DNA of 64,000 nucleotides from Sodiomyces alkalinus F11 (taxonomy: Eukaryota; Ascomycota; Sordariomycetes; Glomerellales; Plectosphaerellaceae), in NCBI RefSeq assembly GCF_003711515.1, contig NW_021167079.1, forward strand, positions 4,139,476-4,203,475. Direction: 5' to 3'. The notes under the pieces were generated by a model. That model had not been told where the DNA came from. It ran no database searches and saw only the letters and a list, made by a program, of their open reading frames with translations. The position numbers were made by a program, and so were the translations under genes. Shown here in pieces: positions 10,639 to 21,733 of the stretch (positions within the stretch are counted from its first letter, which is position 1; each line of letters begins with the position of its first letter).

Positions 10639-12483
10639 ATGGGGAAAACACCCGCTGCGATGGCTTCCCCTGAGAGCAACTCTACGGTCACTATAGACCG
10701 CGCTTACTTTGAAACCTTGGTCCGCAGGTATGTCTATCCTTAACGGCCTCCAAGCTACAATATCTACCTGCTTCATCTGCTGGGGAAACCCATGCCATTT
10801 ATGCCTTGCCTTGCCGCCCTTTTGGGCTGCAGCTCCACTCTCAGACGTCTCCATCTTTACGAAGACACGCTTCCGTCGTCCACCAAACTCCGAGCTAACC
10901 CTTTTGCGTTGCTCCGCAGGGCTCAGTTCGTGCGTGTGCCTACTCCCTACTCCTTCTAATCTAAGGGTATCGCTCTCCCTCTCCTCTGCGTGCAAGGGCT
11001 GACACGGAAAGTAAAGAACGCTGGTCCCGGTAACCAGTCTGCTAGCCGTCTCATCAGCGTCCCCCAGCTCGAGTATGAGCAGCTCAAGAAAGTCGCTCGT
11101 CAATATGGTGCGCCACGCCATCGCTGCACGTCGTGGTTATGAATGGGTCTACTAACAGCCAATGTCCCATGAGCAGCCAATCTTAAAGAGAATCTCATCA
11201 ACGGCGGCGTTACTTTGGCCACCATCGATGTAAGTGTGCGCCCAGCCCATATATCTCTTTTCGATGCTACTCTTTTTGTTAAACCTAAAACCCAAGTGAT
11301 GACTGACTTGCATCGGCTTGGCAGCTTCTAAGCTGCGATGATTCTACGTGGGGCCAACCGCAAGCACTCGCGGCAGCTTCCAACACCGCCGACAAGGAAC
11401 ATGTAGCTGTTGACAATGATACTCAACCTGCCTATCTCGACCGTGGTCAAAACTTCCAACAGGATGGCCAGTATCTTGAAGGGTCTCCTCCGACAGTCGT
11501 GGCCAAGCAACAGGGTGAGGCTCGTTACAGTCGCTACCAAAGCCACCCTCACCAGTGCTGGCCAGACCCGAACGCCGAACCTTCGCAGGATAACGGTTCT
11601 CTTGAGATGGGGACACCGGGATTCACTGGCCAGGGTGCCGGGTTTCCCCCTAGGACCCAGTACGAACGCATAGCCACGCGCACCCTACTGCTGTGCAACC
11701 TTCCCGAAGGCACCACCCACGCAGATATCACGTCCGTCGTTCGTGGCGGTCAGCTACTTGACATCTTTCTTCGAGCCCATGATCGGTCCGCCCAGGTCTC
11801 CTTCCTCAACTCGGCCGATGCCAAAGCCTTCTACGACCATGTGCGTCGTCATGACCTCTATATTCGGCACAAGAGAGTAAGTTTCCTTCTCGCTCCCGTG
11901 CCACTGCAGTGGAACCCGGAGAACTTTGGTTCTGAGCTCCTCTTCAGGTCGATATTCGCTGGAGCGAACGCCAGTACATCCTCCCTCCTCATGTCGCACA
12001 TAAGATTAGTGCAGGCGCCACCCGGAATCTCGTCGTCAGGCGTTGTGATCCCAAGCATACAGAGGAGAATCTTCGTGACGATCTTGAGCACATTCACAAC
12101 CTAGTTGTGATTCGTGTCACTTTTGTGGGAAGCAGCTGTTTCATCAGCACCAATTCTGTCAATAACGCCATGTTCGCTCGTACCTGCATGATGAGCCGAC
12201 TGTAAGTACAAACCAATCCTCCCTTCAGTGTTAGACGGCGAATTGACCCTCTTGTAGAAAATACAAGGGATCCAAGATTGAATGGGACAGCGACGAATGT
12301 GCGCAACCCATCCCGGCAGCCCGTCCAAAACCGCGCACTCAGCCCGCCCCTGCAAAACAGGGCCTCAATCCTTTGGCCAACCGCTTCCAGTTGCTGGGGC
12401 TAGATGACGACAGCGATGACGAAGATGAAGATGGTGTGGCGCTCGGTTTTCGCACCCCCAGCTCGGTGGACATAGCCGCTTGA
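10639..12483 (+). CDS. nrd1: Nrd1-like RNA-binding protein with RRM domains
   Basis: Seven exons: 10639-10727, 10920-10929, 11017-11107, 11177-11229, 11325-11876, 11948-12201 and 12258-12483 (424 aa). Exon 2 is only 10 nt. It adds the residues that give LVRRAQF, and it is the only join I found that keeps the frame into NAGPGNQSASRLISVPQL. The N-terminal helix IDRAYFETLVRRAQF and the second helical block LEYEQLKKVARQYANLK are typical of filamentous-fungal proteins annotated as negative regulator of differentiation 1. The first RRM begins at about residue 201 (TLLLCNLPEGTTHADI) and a second at about 290 (ATRNLVVRRCDPKHTEENLR). The tail is acidic. Fission yeast Nrd1 binds mRNAs and represses sexual differentiation; the same role here is inference. 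An in-frame alternative start is MASPES, seven residues downstream. Confidence 0.85.
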
Positions 12484-13449
12484 ATACCCATCGCGTTGAC
12501 CTACCCTTCCTCGGGTTCACGGTTAGGCCACTGCCCTGTGGCTTGGGTTTCTTGCCGGCTCTGTGTGTTTCCTCTTCTCTTTTCTTTTTCTGTTTTTGTT
12601 TCATTTGTTCTCGTCCTTTTTCCCCCGTCGTCTTGCAGTCATGCCGTCCACGCTGTTGCTCAGGAAGTAGGCGCGCCGGAGTTATGGATACCCTGTGTAG
12701 CTCTGTTTGTTTGTTTTCTTCCCTCCGCCCCCCCTTTTCTTTCCCCGTTATGATTATGATGATTCTCCATCTGCCGATGTCAGCACGCATCTCATGCAGG
12801 ACTGGAATGAATGAATGAATGAATGACTCCTTCTGGGTCTCGCGGAATGGTCAGCAGGGCCTCCGGGGTCTCTGTGAACTTAGCATTAGTGGGACATCGC
12901 GGGCACATATTCACTTTGGGAATGCCGTGTCTCGCATAGCAACCTCTACATGAAGACTGCACTGAATGAAGACTTAGTAGATTCTCTCCATATACATACT
13001 GCCCTTTTGGTATGCTGCTGCCAGGTACCCTCAGACTAGAGCTCTAGAATAGCTGAAGCACCGAGGTAATGCGATCTAATGGCGCAAAAGAAAATAGCAG
13101 AAGTGTTTCGTTGGTGATATGGGTCATACGTGAAATTCTGAATCCTACACGTAGGACTCCGGCGCTAGAGAGATGGCACCACCGCATCAAACTGAGGACC
13201 GGGGCGTAGGCATGCTTATAAAACATCTGGGTAAAATCATAAAATCAAAATTGACTAAGCCAAGATGCTTCTCCACGAAGCGCCGTAAATATAGAGCCGC
13301 TACATCAGATTCCCCTTGTCCCACCTCAGTCATCAACACTTTACAATCCCAAGCAAAACAAAACTCCGAGCCCATCACTGCGTGATCTCTCCCGCGGTTA
13401 CAAATTGAATATAATGGAGAGACCTGAACTTTGGCACTTCCTGGACGAC
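12484..13449. other. Convergent spacer with a GAAT microsatellite
   Basis: 966 bp between two converging stop codons. The left part is a strongly pyrimidine-rich 3' region (12560-12760). Five GAAT units lie at 12805-12824. No gene is seen. Confidence 0.5.
12805..12825. repeat. (GAAT)5 microsatellite
   Basis: Five perfect tandem copies of the tetranucleotide GAAT plus one base, read directly from the sequence. Confidence 0.95.
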
Positions 13450-15988
13450 TTACTTGACACCGCCGGTCGCTGAGGCTAGATAGCTGAGTAAGAAACTGCG
13501 GTCGGCGGGCGATATGGGCGGCTGGCTTCCGCGACTCTGTTCGGTTGCACCGCCCGGCAATGCCTGACCGACAGGTGGAGTCCCTGCAGCCGCCCCTGGC
13601 CTGGGGCTGACGCTATACGGACCGGCATCGACGGCCTTGCCCTTGCTGTTGTCAGGGGGAACGCCGGGGCTGGTCGATTGCGGCTTTCCGAAGAGAGAGA
13701 GTAGCTTTTGTCTCTGTTCACTAGATAGTGGCTGTTTAGTGAACGTAGCGGACGGAGCCGGGAATGAAGACGTCGCAGGCGGGCTTGCTAGACTGGACGG
13801 TTTGTTCTGGCCGGCCGTATTGTGCGGGGCCACGGAAGCCGGGTCTAGTGGCGGAGGACGCGAGACAGCATGTCTGCCGGCGCTTCCGGTGCGCTGAAGG
13901 ATCCTGTAGGGATGTGAAATGGTCGGGTTCACCATCGCGGTGTTCTTTGACGTCTTTGGAGACACGGTGCCGCCCAAGTCGGAGGTGGCATGGGACGCAA
14001 GGGTCTGTTGCTGACGAGGCACTATGGCTGGACCTCCGTCTGCAGCAGGATAAAAGGCTTCCTTGCTAGTCGGTGGTGCGGTTGTCTGTTGCGTTGGAGT
14101 GGACTGCTGGCTAATCGGGGAAATGCTGGGTTCGGTTTTCTTAAACATCTGTAGCAACGCCGACCGATGTTGTTCCGACGTAGGGTGACCACGAGCTGGC
14201 GCGACCGTACCCTGCGAAGGGGGAACAGGAGGAAGAGGATGAGGAGGGATGACCTGCTGAAGAGCACCTTGCGGACCATAATGCTGTTGCGTTGGAGTCG
14301 CCTGGTTAACGGGGATGGATCCAGGAGAAATCGGGGCAGCGCTAGGAGAAGCTCGTAGCTGCAGAGGGTTCGGCTGCCGCGATGGATCCGATGTCTTCGA
14401 GGAACCGGACTTGAACACGTCCAGAAGCGCCATGGATTGATTCGAAAGCTGACGAGGCTGTGGTCTACCGCCGGGCATGTTGGGGTTCTGGGCGTAAGGC
14501 ACGCCAGGGTGCTGGCGGCTAAGAATCTGGAACCCTTGGCTCGTGGCTTCTTTCGGCACGGGCGGTGTATTCGGGAAGTTACCACTGTTGATTAGGACAT
14601 GTGGAGGAAGAGGCTGCGGGTGCCTTAAGGTTGGGTGGATTTGCGCTTGTGGAGAGATCAGAGGAATTGGTTGCCCGTGTTCATGTGAGGCTGCTGCGTT
14701 CGCTATACTGTTCTGGGGATTCCAGGACTGTTGTCGGCCGGGGAGTGCCGAAGACAACTGCTCGGGAGCTTGGTTATTTGACGAAGGAGCCCATTGTTGA
14801 GGGTGGTGTTGTTGATACTGCGCCAGTTGCCGCGGGATCCCACCCGTTGTCTGGTCCCCAAGACCATGCAGGACAGACGGTGCTAGGGCCTGAGAAGCTT
14901 TTGCAGTGCTTGCCTGAAGAAGCGCCAACAATGAAGCGCCCCTATCGCGATTGGCCTGCGAATGACTCGACATTTGGAGACTTTGCGTGGCCGGCTGCAC
15001 CTTAAGAAGACGTTGCAATTCTTTTGTGGCACCTTCAAGAGTGTCCAGGGCTGGAGTTCGCTGCGGCGTTTTCGAAGGCGGCTGTGCCTGAGTCCAAACG
15101 TCATCCTCGGTGACGGGCTCTTCGTACAGATTTTGCGGTTGAAACTGAACTCCCTGGTTCGCTTTGGCCTCGTCTTTCTTCTGCTGCATGACCCATTTCT
15201 TCAAGGGCACCAGGAAAGGGGCAACCATGTAGAATTTGTTGGCGTTACTTGCGGCAACCGCGTCATTCTGACTATTATTGTTGCCCCTCTTCCGAAAGGC
15301 AGGAAGTTCTGAAAGCTTATACCACTGGATCTTGCTGATCTCCTTCCGCGTGCGGGGCTCGAAATGGGTGTCCATGGGAACGTTGCGGAAAACATAGAGT
15401 CTCATCTGCTGCTCTCGCATCGTGATCTCGATGTACTTGACGTTTCTATCCACCGGGACCAAGCCAGCAGCTTTGAGGTCGTAGCCCGTCTCCTCATAAA
15501 CCTCTCGGATCGCGCATTCCAAGTCGTCTTCATCCTTGTTGATCTTGCCTCGAGGGAAGCTCCAGTTGGCGCCCTTCTTCCATCCTTTGACGAGAACAGT
15601 TGAGTCCATTTCCTCGTTAAGAAGAATGGCACCTCTGACAGGTACTCTCGTCTTATACTGGAGAAACTCTTCAAACGCCTTTGTGTGATTCTCGACGGAG
15701 AACGGTGCAAGCAGAGGGCAGTGTTGAAAGATTCGGAGACTAAAGCTTCGAAGCGTCATGGACGGTAAAGATGGATCGAGCGGGCGAATAAAATCTTCGT
15801 AGAACCATTGTGCCTCTTCAACCTGGAAGCAGATACGCGCAACGGACGATAGATCTTCTTCGGGGAGGTTAATGATGAAGCGAACGCATAGGTCGTCCAG
15901 CCCTAGAAAGGTTTCAGCAAGGTCGCCTCAGTAATAAAGCGAGCGGATGCAACACACAGTCCTCCAACTGCATCTTGTCGCCAGCCAT
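13450..15988 (-). CDS. dcp2: mRNA decapping enzyme catalytic subunit Dcp2
   Basis: Exons are 15988-15958 (31 nt) and 15902-13450 (827 aa). The small first exon supplies MAGDKMQLED and joins in phase to WLDDLCVRFIINLPEED, the canonical Dcp2 start. The regulatory helical domain (about 1-100) carries ARICFQVEEAQWFYEDFIRP. The Nudix domain (about 98-240) has the Nudix box from GKINKDEDDLE through REVYEETGYD (residues 129-152), with the metal-binding REVYEE glutamates. It hydrolyses the m7G cap to start 5'-3' mRNA decay, in cytoplasm and P-bodies with Dcp1, Edc3 and Pat1. The remaining 580 or so residues are disordered and rich in P, Q and S. They carry five short leucine-rich motifs of the LLxxF type (see findings). 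Dcp1, Edc3 and Pat1 are not in the window. Confidence 0.95.
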
Positions 15989-17101
15989 TTTGACCTCTTG
16001 TCAAGGTCATGTCATGCCCCGTTAGTATTGATACAGACGCGAAGACGGCCTCGGCTTCAGGAATTCGGATTGACTGTTGTTGAAGTAATTGAGAGGCAGC
16101 GTCGCATGATCTCTACGATCAGAAGATATCCAGAATGGATTGGTTGAAAGATGCTTGGTGCGTTTGGAGTGACAAGGCGCAAAGCACCAGCCCGACGAAG
16201 TCTTCAGAACAAAGTAGGGTGGGTGGGTTTACGTTGTTTCCCGTGGATGAATGAAAAGAAAGATGGTCGGGGACCAAATGTTCAGGACGGTAGTTTTGGT
16301 TGAGAGTAATGAGTCGAAGAGAAAGATGATATCGCAGTCAAGAGCTGGAAAGACAAGGAAGCTGCCCGAGTCGCGAAGTCGGATCGTTGAAATCTGAAGC
16401 CTTCCGAATGGGTTCCTGGGCGCAAAAAGGGACAGCTAAGGTATTCGGAATTACTTAAGCCTCTGTGGCGTAACAGCTGGGGAGTCAGCAGAGTACCATG
16501 TACAGTGCATATTGCCTTAATCATTGCCCGTTTCTTTTTGACCGCCATGGATAGTCACACTGTCCCCGGTGGGCTCCCTCTCTGAAGTGTGGCTGACACC
16601 TGCAGTGGCTATGCCCGCCCGTCATTGTTTGGGCGCTGAGCAGCGACGTAATAAGCTGCACCGCCCAAGGCCAGGGATCAGTAGCACCCTCCCCTGTTAC
16701 ATCATCGTCATAATGAACTTCAAACAGGTCAACCGGACATCCTAGGCCTTGTATTGAGGGAGAGATTAAGAACTCTACAAATACCTACAAATAGGCGCCA
16801 TCCTCTATATCTTGTCGAAGTTCTCCTTTGCTTTTGCTTTTGGACCTTTCCTCCTAAACTGCCAAGACCAGCGCCTTCTTTATCCCAAAATAATCCCTGG
16901 GTCCAGGCGCCTAGTGAAACAAAACGATTTAGGCGCCGTGACAGACGAGCCAGCCAACGTCCAGAGCAAATCTCACAAACACCCTCGTTCCTCCATCATC
17001 ATAAATACTTCCTGATACCCCTTGTCGTCCTTCTATACTATTTTCTCGCTATCTCTACCTCTGACTGACCCTGGGTCATTACCGTCACCCTAACCACGAC
17101 C
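15989..17101. other. Divergent intergenic region (dcp2 / DUF4112 gene)
   Basis: 1.1 kb. The last 300 bp before the DUF4112 start are CT-rich leader-like sequence. The stretch 16430-16700 is unremarkable. No gene is supported. Confidence 0.45.
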
Positions 17102-18094
17102 ATGGCGAGCCTCGTTGGAAAGCTTATCACTAAGAGAATCTTGAAAGAGAAAGTTGGCAACAACTTCGGGAAAGAGGTCCGTCACAGCTACGTCGGTTTG
17201 CGACGGATTTATCATTGACATCATGCAGGACCCCTACTTTGAGACCGTCCCAGCGACTAGACTCGACGGCACACCTACTGGCAAAGTCAAGAAGCGCAAG
17301 AAGGCCTTGCCTCCTGGCGTATCGGATCACGATGGCAAAGTCTTAACCAAAGTCAAGAGACGTGCGTGGCGACTCGACATGTCCCTCTTCTCAATATGCG
17401 GAATTCGATTTGGATGGGGAAGCGCCATAGCATTCATTCCTGCGTAAGAGTTCACCCGAAGGAGTCCCAACTACGGTGGCACGGTCTTACCCCGGGAGCT
17501 CTCACTAATCTGTTTGTTTTACCTAGTATTGGCGATGCCCTCGACGCTCTTTTCGCACTGATGGTGTTCCGGACCTGCTGCCAAATCGAAGACGGACTAC
17601 CGACATCCATCAAGATGAAGATGATGATCAACATCATCTTCGATTTCGTTCTCGGTCTCGTTCCTTTTGTGGGAGATATCGCCGACGCCGCTTTTCGATG
17701 CAACACGAAGAACGCAGTGCTCCTCGAGGAGCACCTCCGGGAGAAGGGCAGGAAGAACCTGGAAAAAAGAGGCCTGCCGGTCCCTTCCGTGGACCCAAGC
17801 GACAGCGAAGCGTTTGATAGGATGGCGAGACAGGAAGGGCAAGGTTCAGATGATGGCAGCATTGTTGATAGGCAACCCCAGAGCCAGACCATGGGGACGA
17901 GCCATGGAAACGGACGTCATAACGGACAGAGCAAAGGTCGCACGTTCAACCAGGACAGGCCGACGAACGCCCCTACAGTTCCCCCGAAGGCCGCAACCCG
18001 CGACAATACGCGATCCAGTTGGTTCGGATTCGGTGGTCGTCAGAGAAGGAACGATGTTGAAATGGGGGCGCCGGCCGTGGAGCCGAGACGTTAG
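17102..18094 (+). CDS. DUF4112 family membrane protein
   Basis: Exons are 17102-17176, 17229-17443 and 17527-18094 (285 aa), with introns of 52 and 83 nt. After a basic N-terminus and a K/R-rich stretch (GKVKKRKKALPPG), the DUF4112 core is seen. It comprises the end of exon 2 (FGWGSAIAFIPA), continuing directly as IGDALDALFALMVFRTC, followed by MKMMINIIFDFVLGLVPFVGD and ADAAFRCNTKNAVLLEEHL. Two hydrophobic helices make a membrane location likely. The C-terminal 100 residues are polar and disordered with many Q, R, S and G. The biochemical role of DUF4112 is unknown to me; bacteria and fungi both carry it. Phases agree at both introns, and the second exon's stop is avoided only by splicing at GC|GTAAGAG. 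Confidence 0.85.
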
Positions 18095-19041
18095 GGATTA
18101 CAGGTAGGCACGGGGTTTAGACCTGGCGGGATTTTGGAGTTGGGGAATTTAAATACTCTGTATCGACCTGCATTACTATTATACCTACGCATTATTACTC
18201 CGTAATCATTGTACGAATACACAAACCAACCCCGTGTATGGATATTGGACAGGGGACATAACTACTTGAGGTACTTTACCTTAGGCATGGATGGATCCAC
18301 GTAACTTGGAAGTCACTGTATCAATTATGTGCTCTGACGCGTGTTGAGGCAGGACCTCGGAGAAAACAGGCGTGGTCCCGTAAGTACGAAAGAAAGTACG
18401 TAACGGCGTGGTCAGCTTTAATCATCAGTCTTCCATGTGTTTTAACAAATCCTTACCAAGTCCTTTCCAATAGCCCAAGTCCATACAGACAGAGGATTGC
18501 ATGGTCTGACTTGGTATTGTCAGATTGTCTTCCAAAGGGGTCCCTTGACTTCCTGTCGCATACCCCGGTATTTGTGCTGCGATAATACGAAGTACAGTAA
18601 TAAGCTACGGTGCTTGGCGCGAGCTTCATCATACCGCGTTAAGTGGTGGGTCTGTAGCCGCACTCTGCACGGAGTAATAAGTGCACGGTACTTCTGGTGG
18701 ACAGCACTTTACACGTCCCAACCTCGTGTCGCCTGTTGTCTCACTACTATGACGCGACACTGTGAGGACACGGTGCAAGGAGGTGGCTGGTGTGCACCAT
18801 CCTAAAAAAACACGAAAACGCATTTGGAACGCGTCTCCACCAACACGTGATGGCGTACCCAGACTTGTACAAAAGGCGCGATGTCCTAAGCCTCTGTGCA
18901 ATTGCACTTCGCGTCTCCCACCCTTCAACCAACATCACAGGACATACCATTATCCCCCAACTAATGCCACCATTCGCCGTGCTTTTGCCCCAAGACATCA
19001 ATTGATTTGCTTCCTCCATTTCATTCACACAATTTACCACG
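18095..19041. other. Upstream region of RNR2
   Basis: 947 bp. It holds two ACGCGT boxes (18337 and 18829) and short TACTCCGTA/ACGAAGTAC-type motifs near 18140-18200 and 18588. The last 120 bp look like an A/C-rich 5' leader. No other gene is seen. Confidence 0.5.
18829..18834. promoter_or_regulatory. MCB-like ACGCGT box upstream of RNR2
   Basis: ACGCGT, 207 bp before the RNR2 start codon. A second copy is at 18337. In yeasts this MluI cell-cycle box binds MBF and drives G1/S genes, including ribonucleotide reductase. The use of this copy is inference; the hexamer also occurs by chance elsewhere in the window. Confidence 0.45.
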
Positions 19042-20501
19042 ATGTCTGTCGAGATCACTCCCTCCAAACAAGTAAGTAGCGATGCCCTAGCAACCGCGTC
19101 ACAATGCTTGCCAGCAGCTAACATCTGATGTGTGCAGGCCGCCTCTGCCATCGAGTCGTTCAACATGGAGTCTCCGATCAAGAAGCTCGACTTCAACCCC
19201 GCCAATAAGGAAAATCAGCTCGTCGAAGATGACACCGCTGCCCTCGCCAAGACCATGGATGAACAACAGCAGATTAAGCCAGCGGCAGAAGAGGCCAAGG
19301 AGACAGAGAACACGGCCAAGCCGGCCGTGGCACCCGTTGTAAAGGAAGACGAGGTCGACGAACCTCTTCTTCGGGAGAACCCTGGGCGTTTCGTGCTCTT
19401 CCCCATCAAGTACCATGAGGTAAGTCACGCGTCCCAACGCGTCAGGCGCGTCGATAGGAGGATATTACCCAAACGGACGAGCATTATTAACACATCCCAT
19501 CTAGATCTGGCAAATGTACAAGAAGGCCGAGGCTTCTTTCTGGACTGCCGAAGAGATCGACCTGTCTAAGGATCTTCATGACTGGAACAACCGGATCAAT
19601 GATGATGAGAAGTACTTCATCTCGCACATTCTGGCCTTCTTCGCCGCCTCCGACGGCATCGTGAACGAGAACCTCGTCGAGCGTTTCAGCGCTGAGGTCC
19701 AAGTTCCTGAGGCCCGCTGCTTCTACGGCTTTCAGATCATGATGGAGAACATTCACTCTGAGACCTACTCTCTCCTTATCGACACTTACATCAAGGAGCC
19801 GGCTCAGAGGCACTACCTCTTCAACGCCATCGACACCAGTATGTTTTACATGTCGTTCCTGATCCATCTAGCACTTTCGCTGACCTAATGTAGTCCCTGC
19901 TATCCGCAAGAAGGCCGACTGGGCCCTCCATTGGATTTGTGACCAGAAGTCGACCTTCGCTCAGCGTCTGGTGGCTTTCGCTGCCGTCGAGGGCATTTTC
20001 TTCAGTGGTGCCTTCGCCTCTATTTTTTGGCTGAAGAAGCGTGGCCTGATGCCCGGCCTGACCTTCTCCAACGAGCTGATTTCTCGTGACGAGGGTCTCC
20101 ACACGGACTTTGCCTGCCTCCTCTTCTCGCACCTCAACAACCGCCCCAGCAAGCAGGTGATCCAGGACATCATCACCGATGCCGTGACCATCGAGCAGGA
20201 GTTCCTCACTGAGGCTTTGCCTTGCGGCCTGCTCGGCATGAACTCGGACCTGATGAAGCAGTACATTGAGTTCGTCGCCGATCGCCTGCTCGTCGCCCTA
20301 GGCAATGAGAAGGTTTACAAGTCCGCCAACCCCTTTGACTTTATGGAGAACATCTCCCTCGGCGGCAAGACGAACTTCTTTGAGAAGCGCGTCGCCGACT
20401 ACCAGAAGGCTGGTGTCATGCACAGCGCCAAGAGGCCCCAGGAAGAGACAAGTTCGGGCGAGGGCGACAAGGGAGATTTCGCCTTCGACGAGGACTTTTA
20501 A
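19042..20501 (+). CDS. RNR2: Ribonucleoside-diphosphate reductase small subunit (R2)
   Basis: Exons are 19042-19071, 19138-19419, 19505-19838 and 19894-20501 (417 aa). R2 houses the di-iron/tyrosyl radical cofactor that lets the large subunit reduce ribonucleotides to deoxyribonucleotides. By alignment to the well-known mouse spacing I can place the iron ligands at D154, E185, H188, E248, E282 and H285 and the radical tyrosine at Y192 (in HSETY); all are present. The C-terminal heptapeptide FAFDEDF is the large-subunit docking tail. The N-terminal extension carries KEN (34-36), a possible APC/C degron as in mammalian R2. ACGCGT boxes lie upstream, and two more lie in intron 2. All splice phases agree. 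Confidence 0.97.
19427..19442. promoter_or_regulatory. Paired ACGCGT boxes in RNR2 intron 2
   Basis: Two ACGCGT hexamers start 10 bp apart (19427 and 19437) inside the 85-nt second intron. This spacing is one helical turn. A role as an intronic MBF site is speculative. Confidence 0.3.
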
Positions 20502-21006
20502 GTTCTTCGAGCTAGAATCCTCTTCTTTCCCTTGATATCCGATACCCTTGTACTATTTCGCGTCGTTCCGGTACATATCAGGCAGGCATGGGCTCAGATG
20601 CCCTCCATTGTATGTGCATAGAGCGACGGCGGTCATTTCCCCATTGGTCATTTCTACTTTCCCTGCAGGCCTAGGGTAGAACAATCGTTTCCTTTGTCGA
20701 TAGGTATGGGGCGGCGTTCTGGAGTTTTTTTCTACGCGGCCTTGGCAGCCGACGGTTCATTGGATGGATGGCTGGTGGCAAAAGGTATGGGAGGACATTA
20801 TGAGGCACTGAAGGATTATGTCGTTCGTATAGCAAAGCATTCCAGGTAATTGAGTCAATGAGAAATTTGGACGTGACGCCAGCTATCTCAATGTGTTTTT
20901 CAGATGCAACGCCTTGGACATCTCAGGTGCTCGCAAGTAGGCAAACCCACGGACAATACAGGGTGTACCATATGTCCATCCCAACTCATACCCTGATGCT
21001 CTTGTT
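20502..21006. other. Convergent spacer, RNR2 and SRP 3' regions
   Basis: 505 bp, T-rich, with no gene, repeat or RNA that I can support. Confidence 0.4.
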
Positions 21007-21733
21007 TTATTTCTTTCCCTTCTTTTTCTTCTTCCCTCCACCGCCGCCTCCACTTCCTTGCGCACTCTGCTGTTGTTGTGGTTGTTGTTGTGACCGCGAA
21101 GATGCCTGCTGTGGCTGGGCTGTCGGCTTGGCCTCCACGGCCGACGTCTGCTCCTCTCCCTTGGTGCCCGCCGGGGTCGTCGCTGCAGCGGCGGCGGTGG
21201 CAGGCGCGTCGGTCATCTCCTCCTCGCGAACCTCCGGCAAGCCCGCCATAACACTGCTGAGCCGGCCTACTGCCAGGATAAGGCGCGAGATCTCGGCGGC
21301 CTTGTGGGTGCGGTATCTCAGCGTGACTCCGAGTGTGGGGTCGAAGGTTTTGAGGACTAGGCGGCCGCGTGGCGCTTTCGCGGCCGGGGCTTCGGTCATG
21401 GGGGTGTCTGCGTCTGCGCTGGCCGAGGAGTCGGCGCCCGATGTTGCTGCTGGCTTCGCTGGTCTGGATTTCGGCGGCTTGACGTAGTAGGTTGTGGTGA
21501 CTCGAGTCTGTGCTGCCGGGTTAGCTCTGGAGGGCGGGGTCACAATCTGGGGAACGTGGGATAGCAAGGGTCCCCGCGGATCATCCTTGGGTAAATGTGG
21601 GAAAGATGTGAGTTGGGAATCCCTAGGAAAGATGCGAAGTAGCGACATAGGATCTCCATACCGTGGAAGGGCTAGATTTGATAAGAAGGGCGGATTGCTC
21701 CAGCCATTCCTGGCTGGTTTTGTACGTCGGCAT
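21007..21733 (-). CDS. Signal recognition particle SRP9/SRP21 subunit
   Basis: Exons are 21733-21662 and 21507-21007 (190 aa), separated by a 154-nt intron. The first exon gives MPTYKTSQEWLEQSALLIK, the typical SRP9-21 beginning. The second continues TRVTTTYYVK and later LVLKTFDPTLGVTLRYRTHK, which form the small alpha-beta domain that binds the Alu end of SRP RNA. Between and after these blocks are A/P/S/T-rich insertions. The end is G-rich followed by the basic run GKKKKKGKK. The protein acts in the cytosolic SRP in co-translational targeting and elongation arrest. The open frame in front of exon 2 extends upstream into the intron but lacks the conserved start, so the spliced start is preferred. 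Confidence 0.85.
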
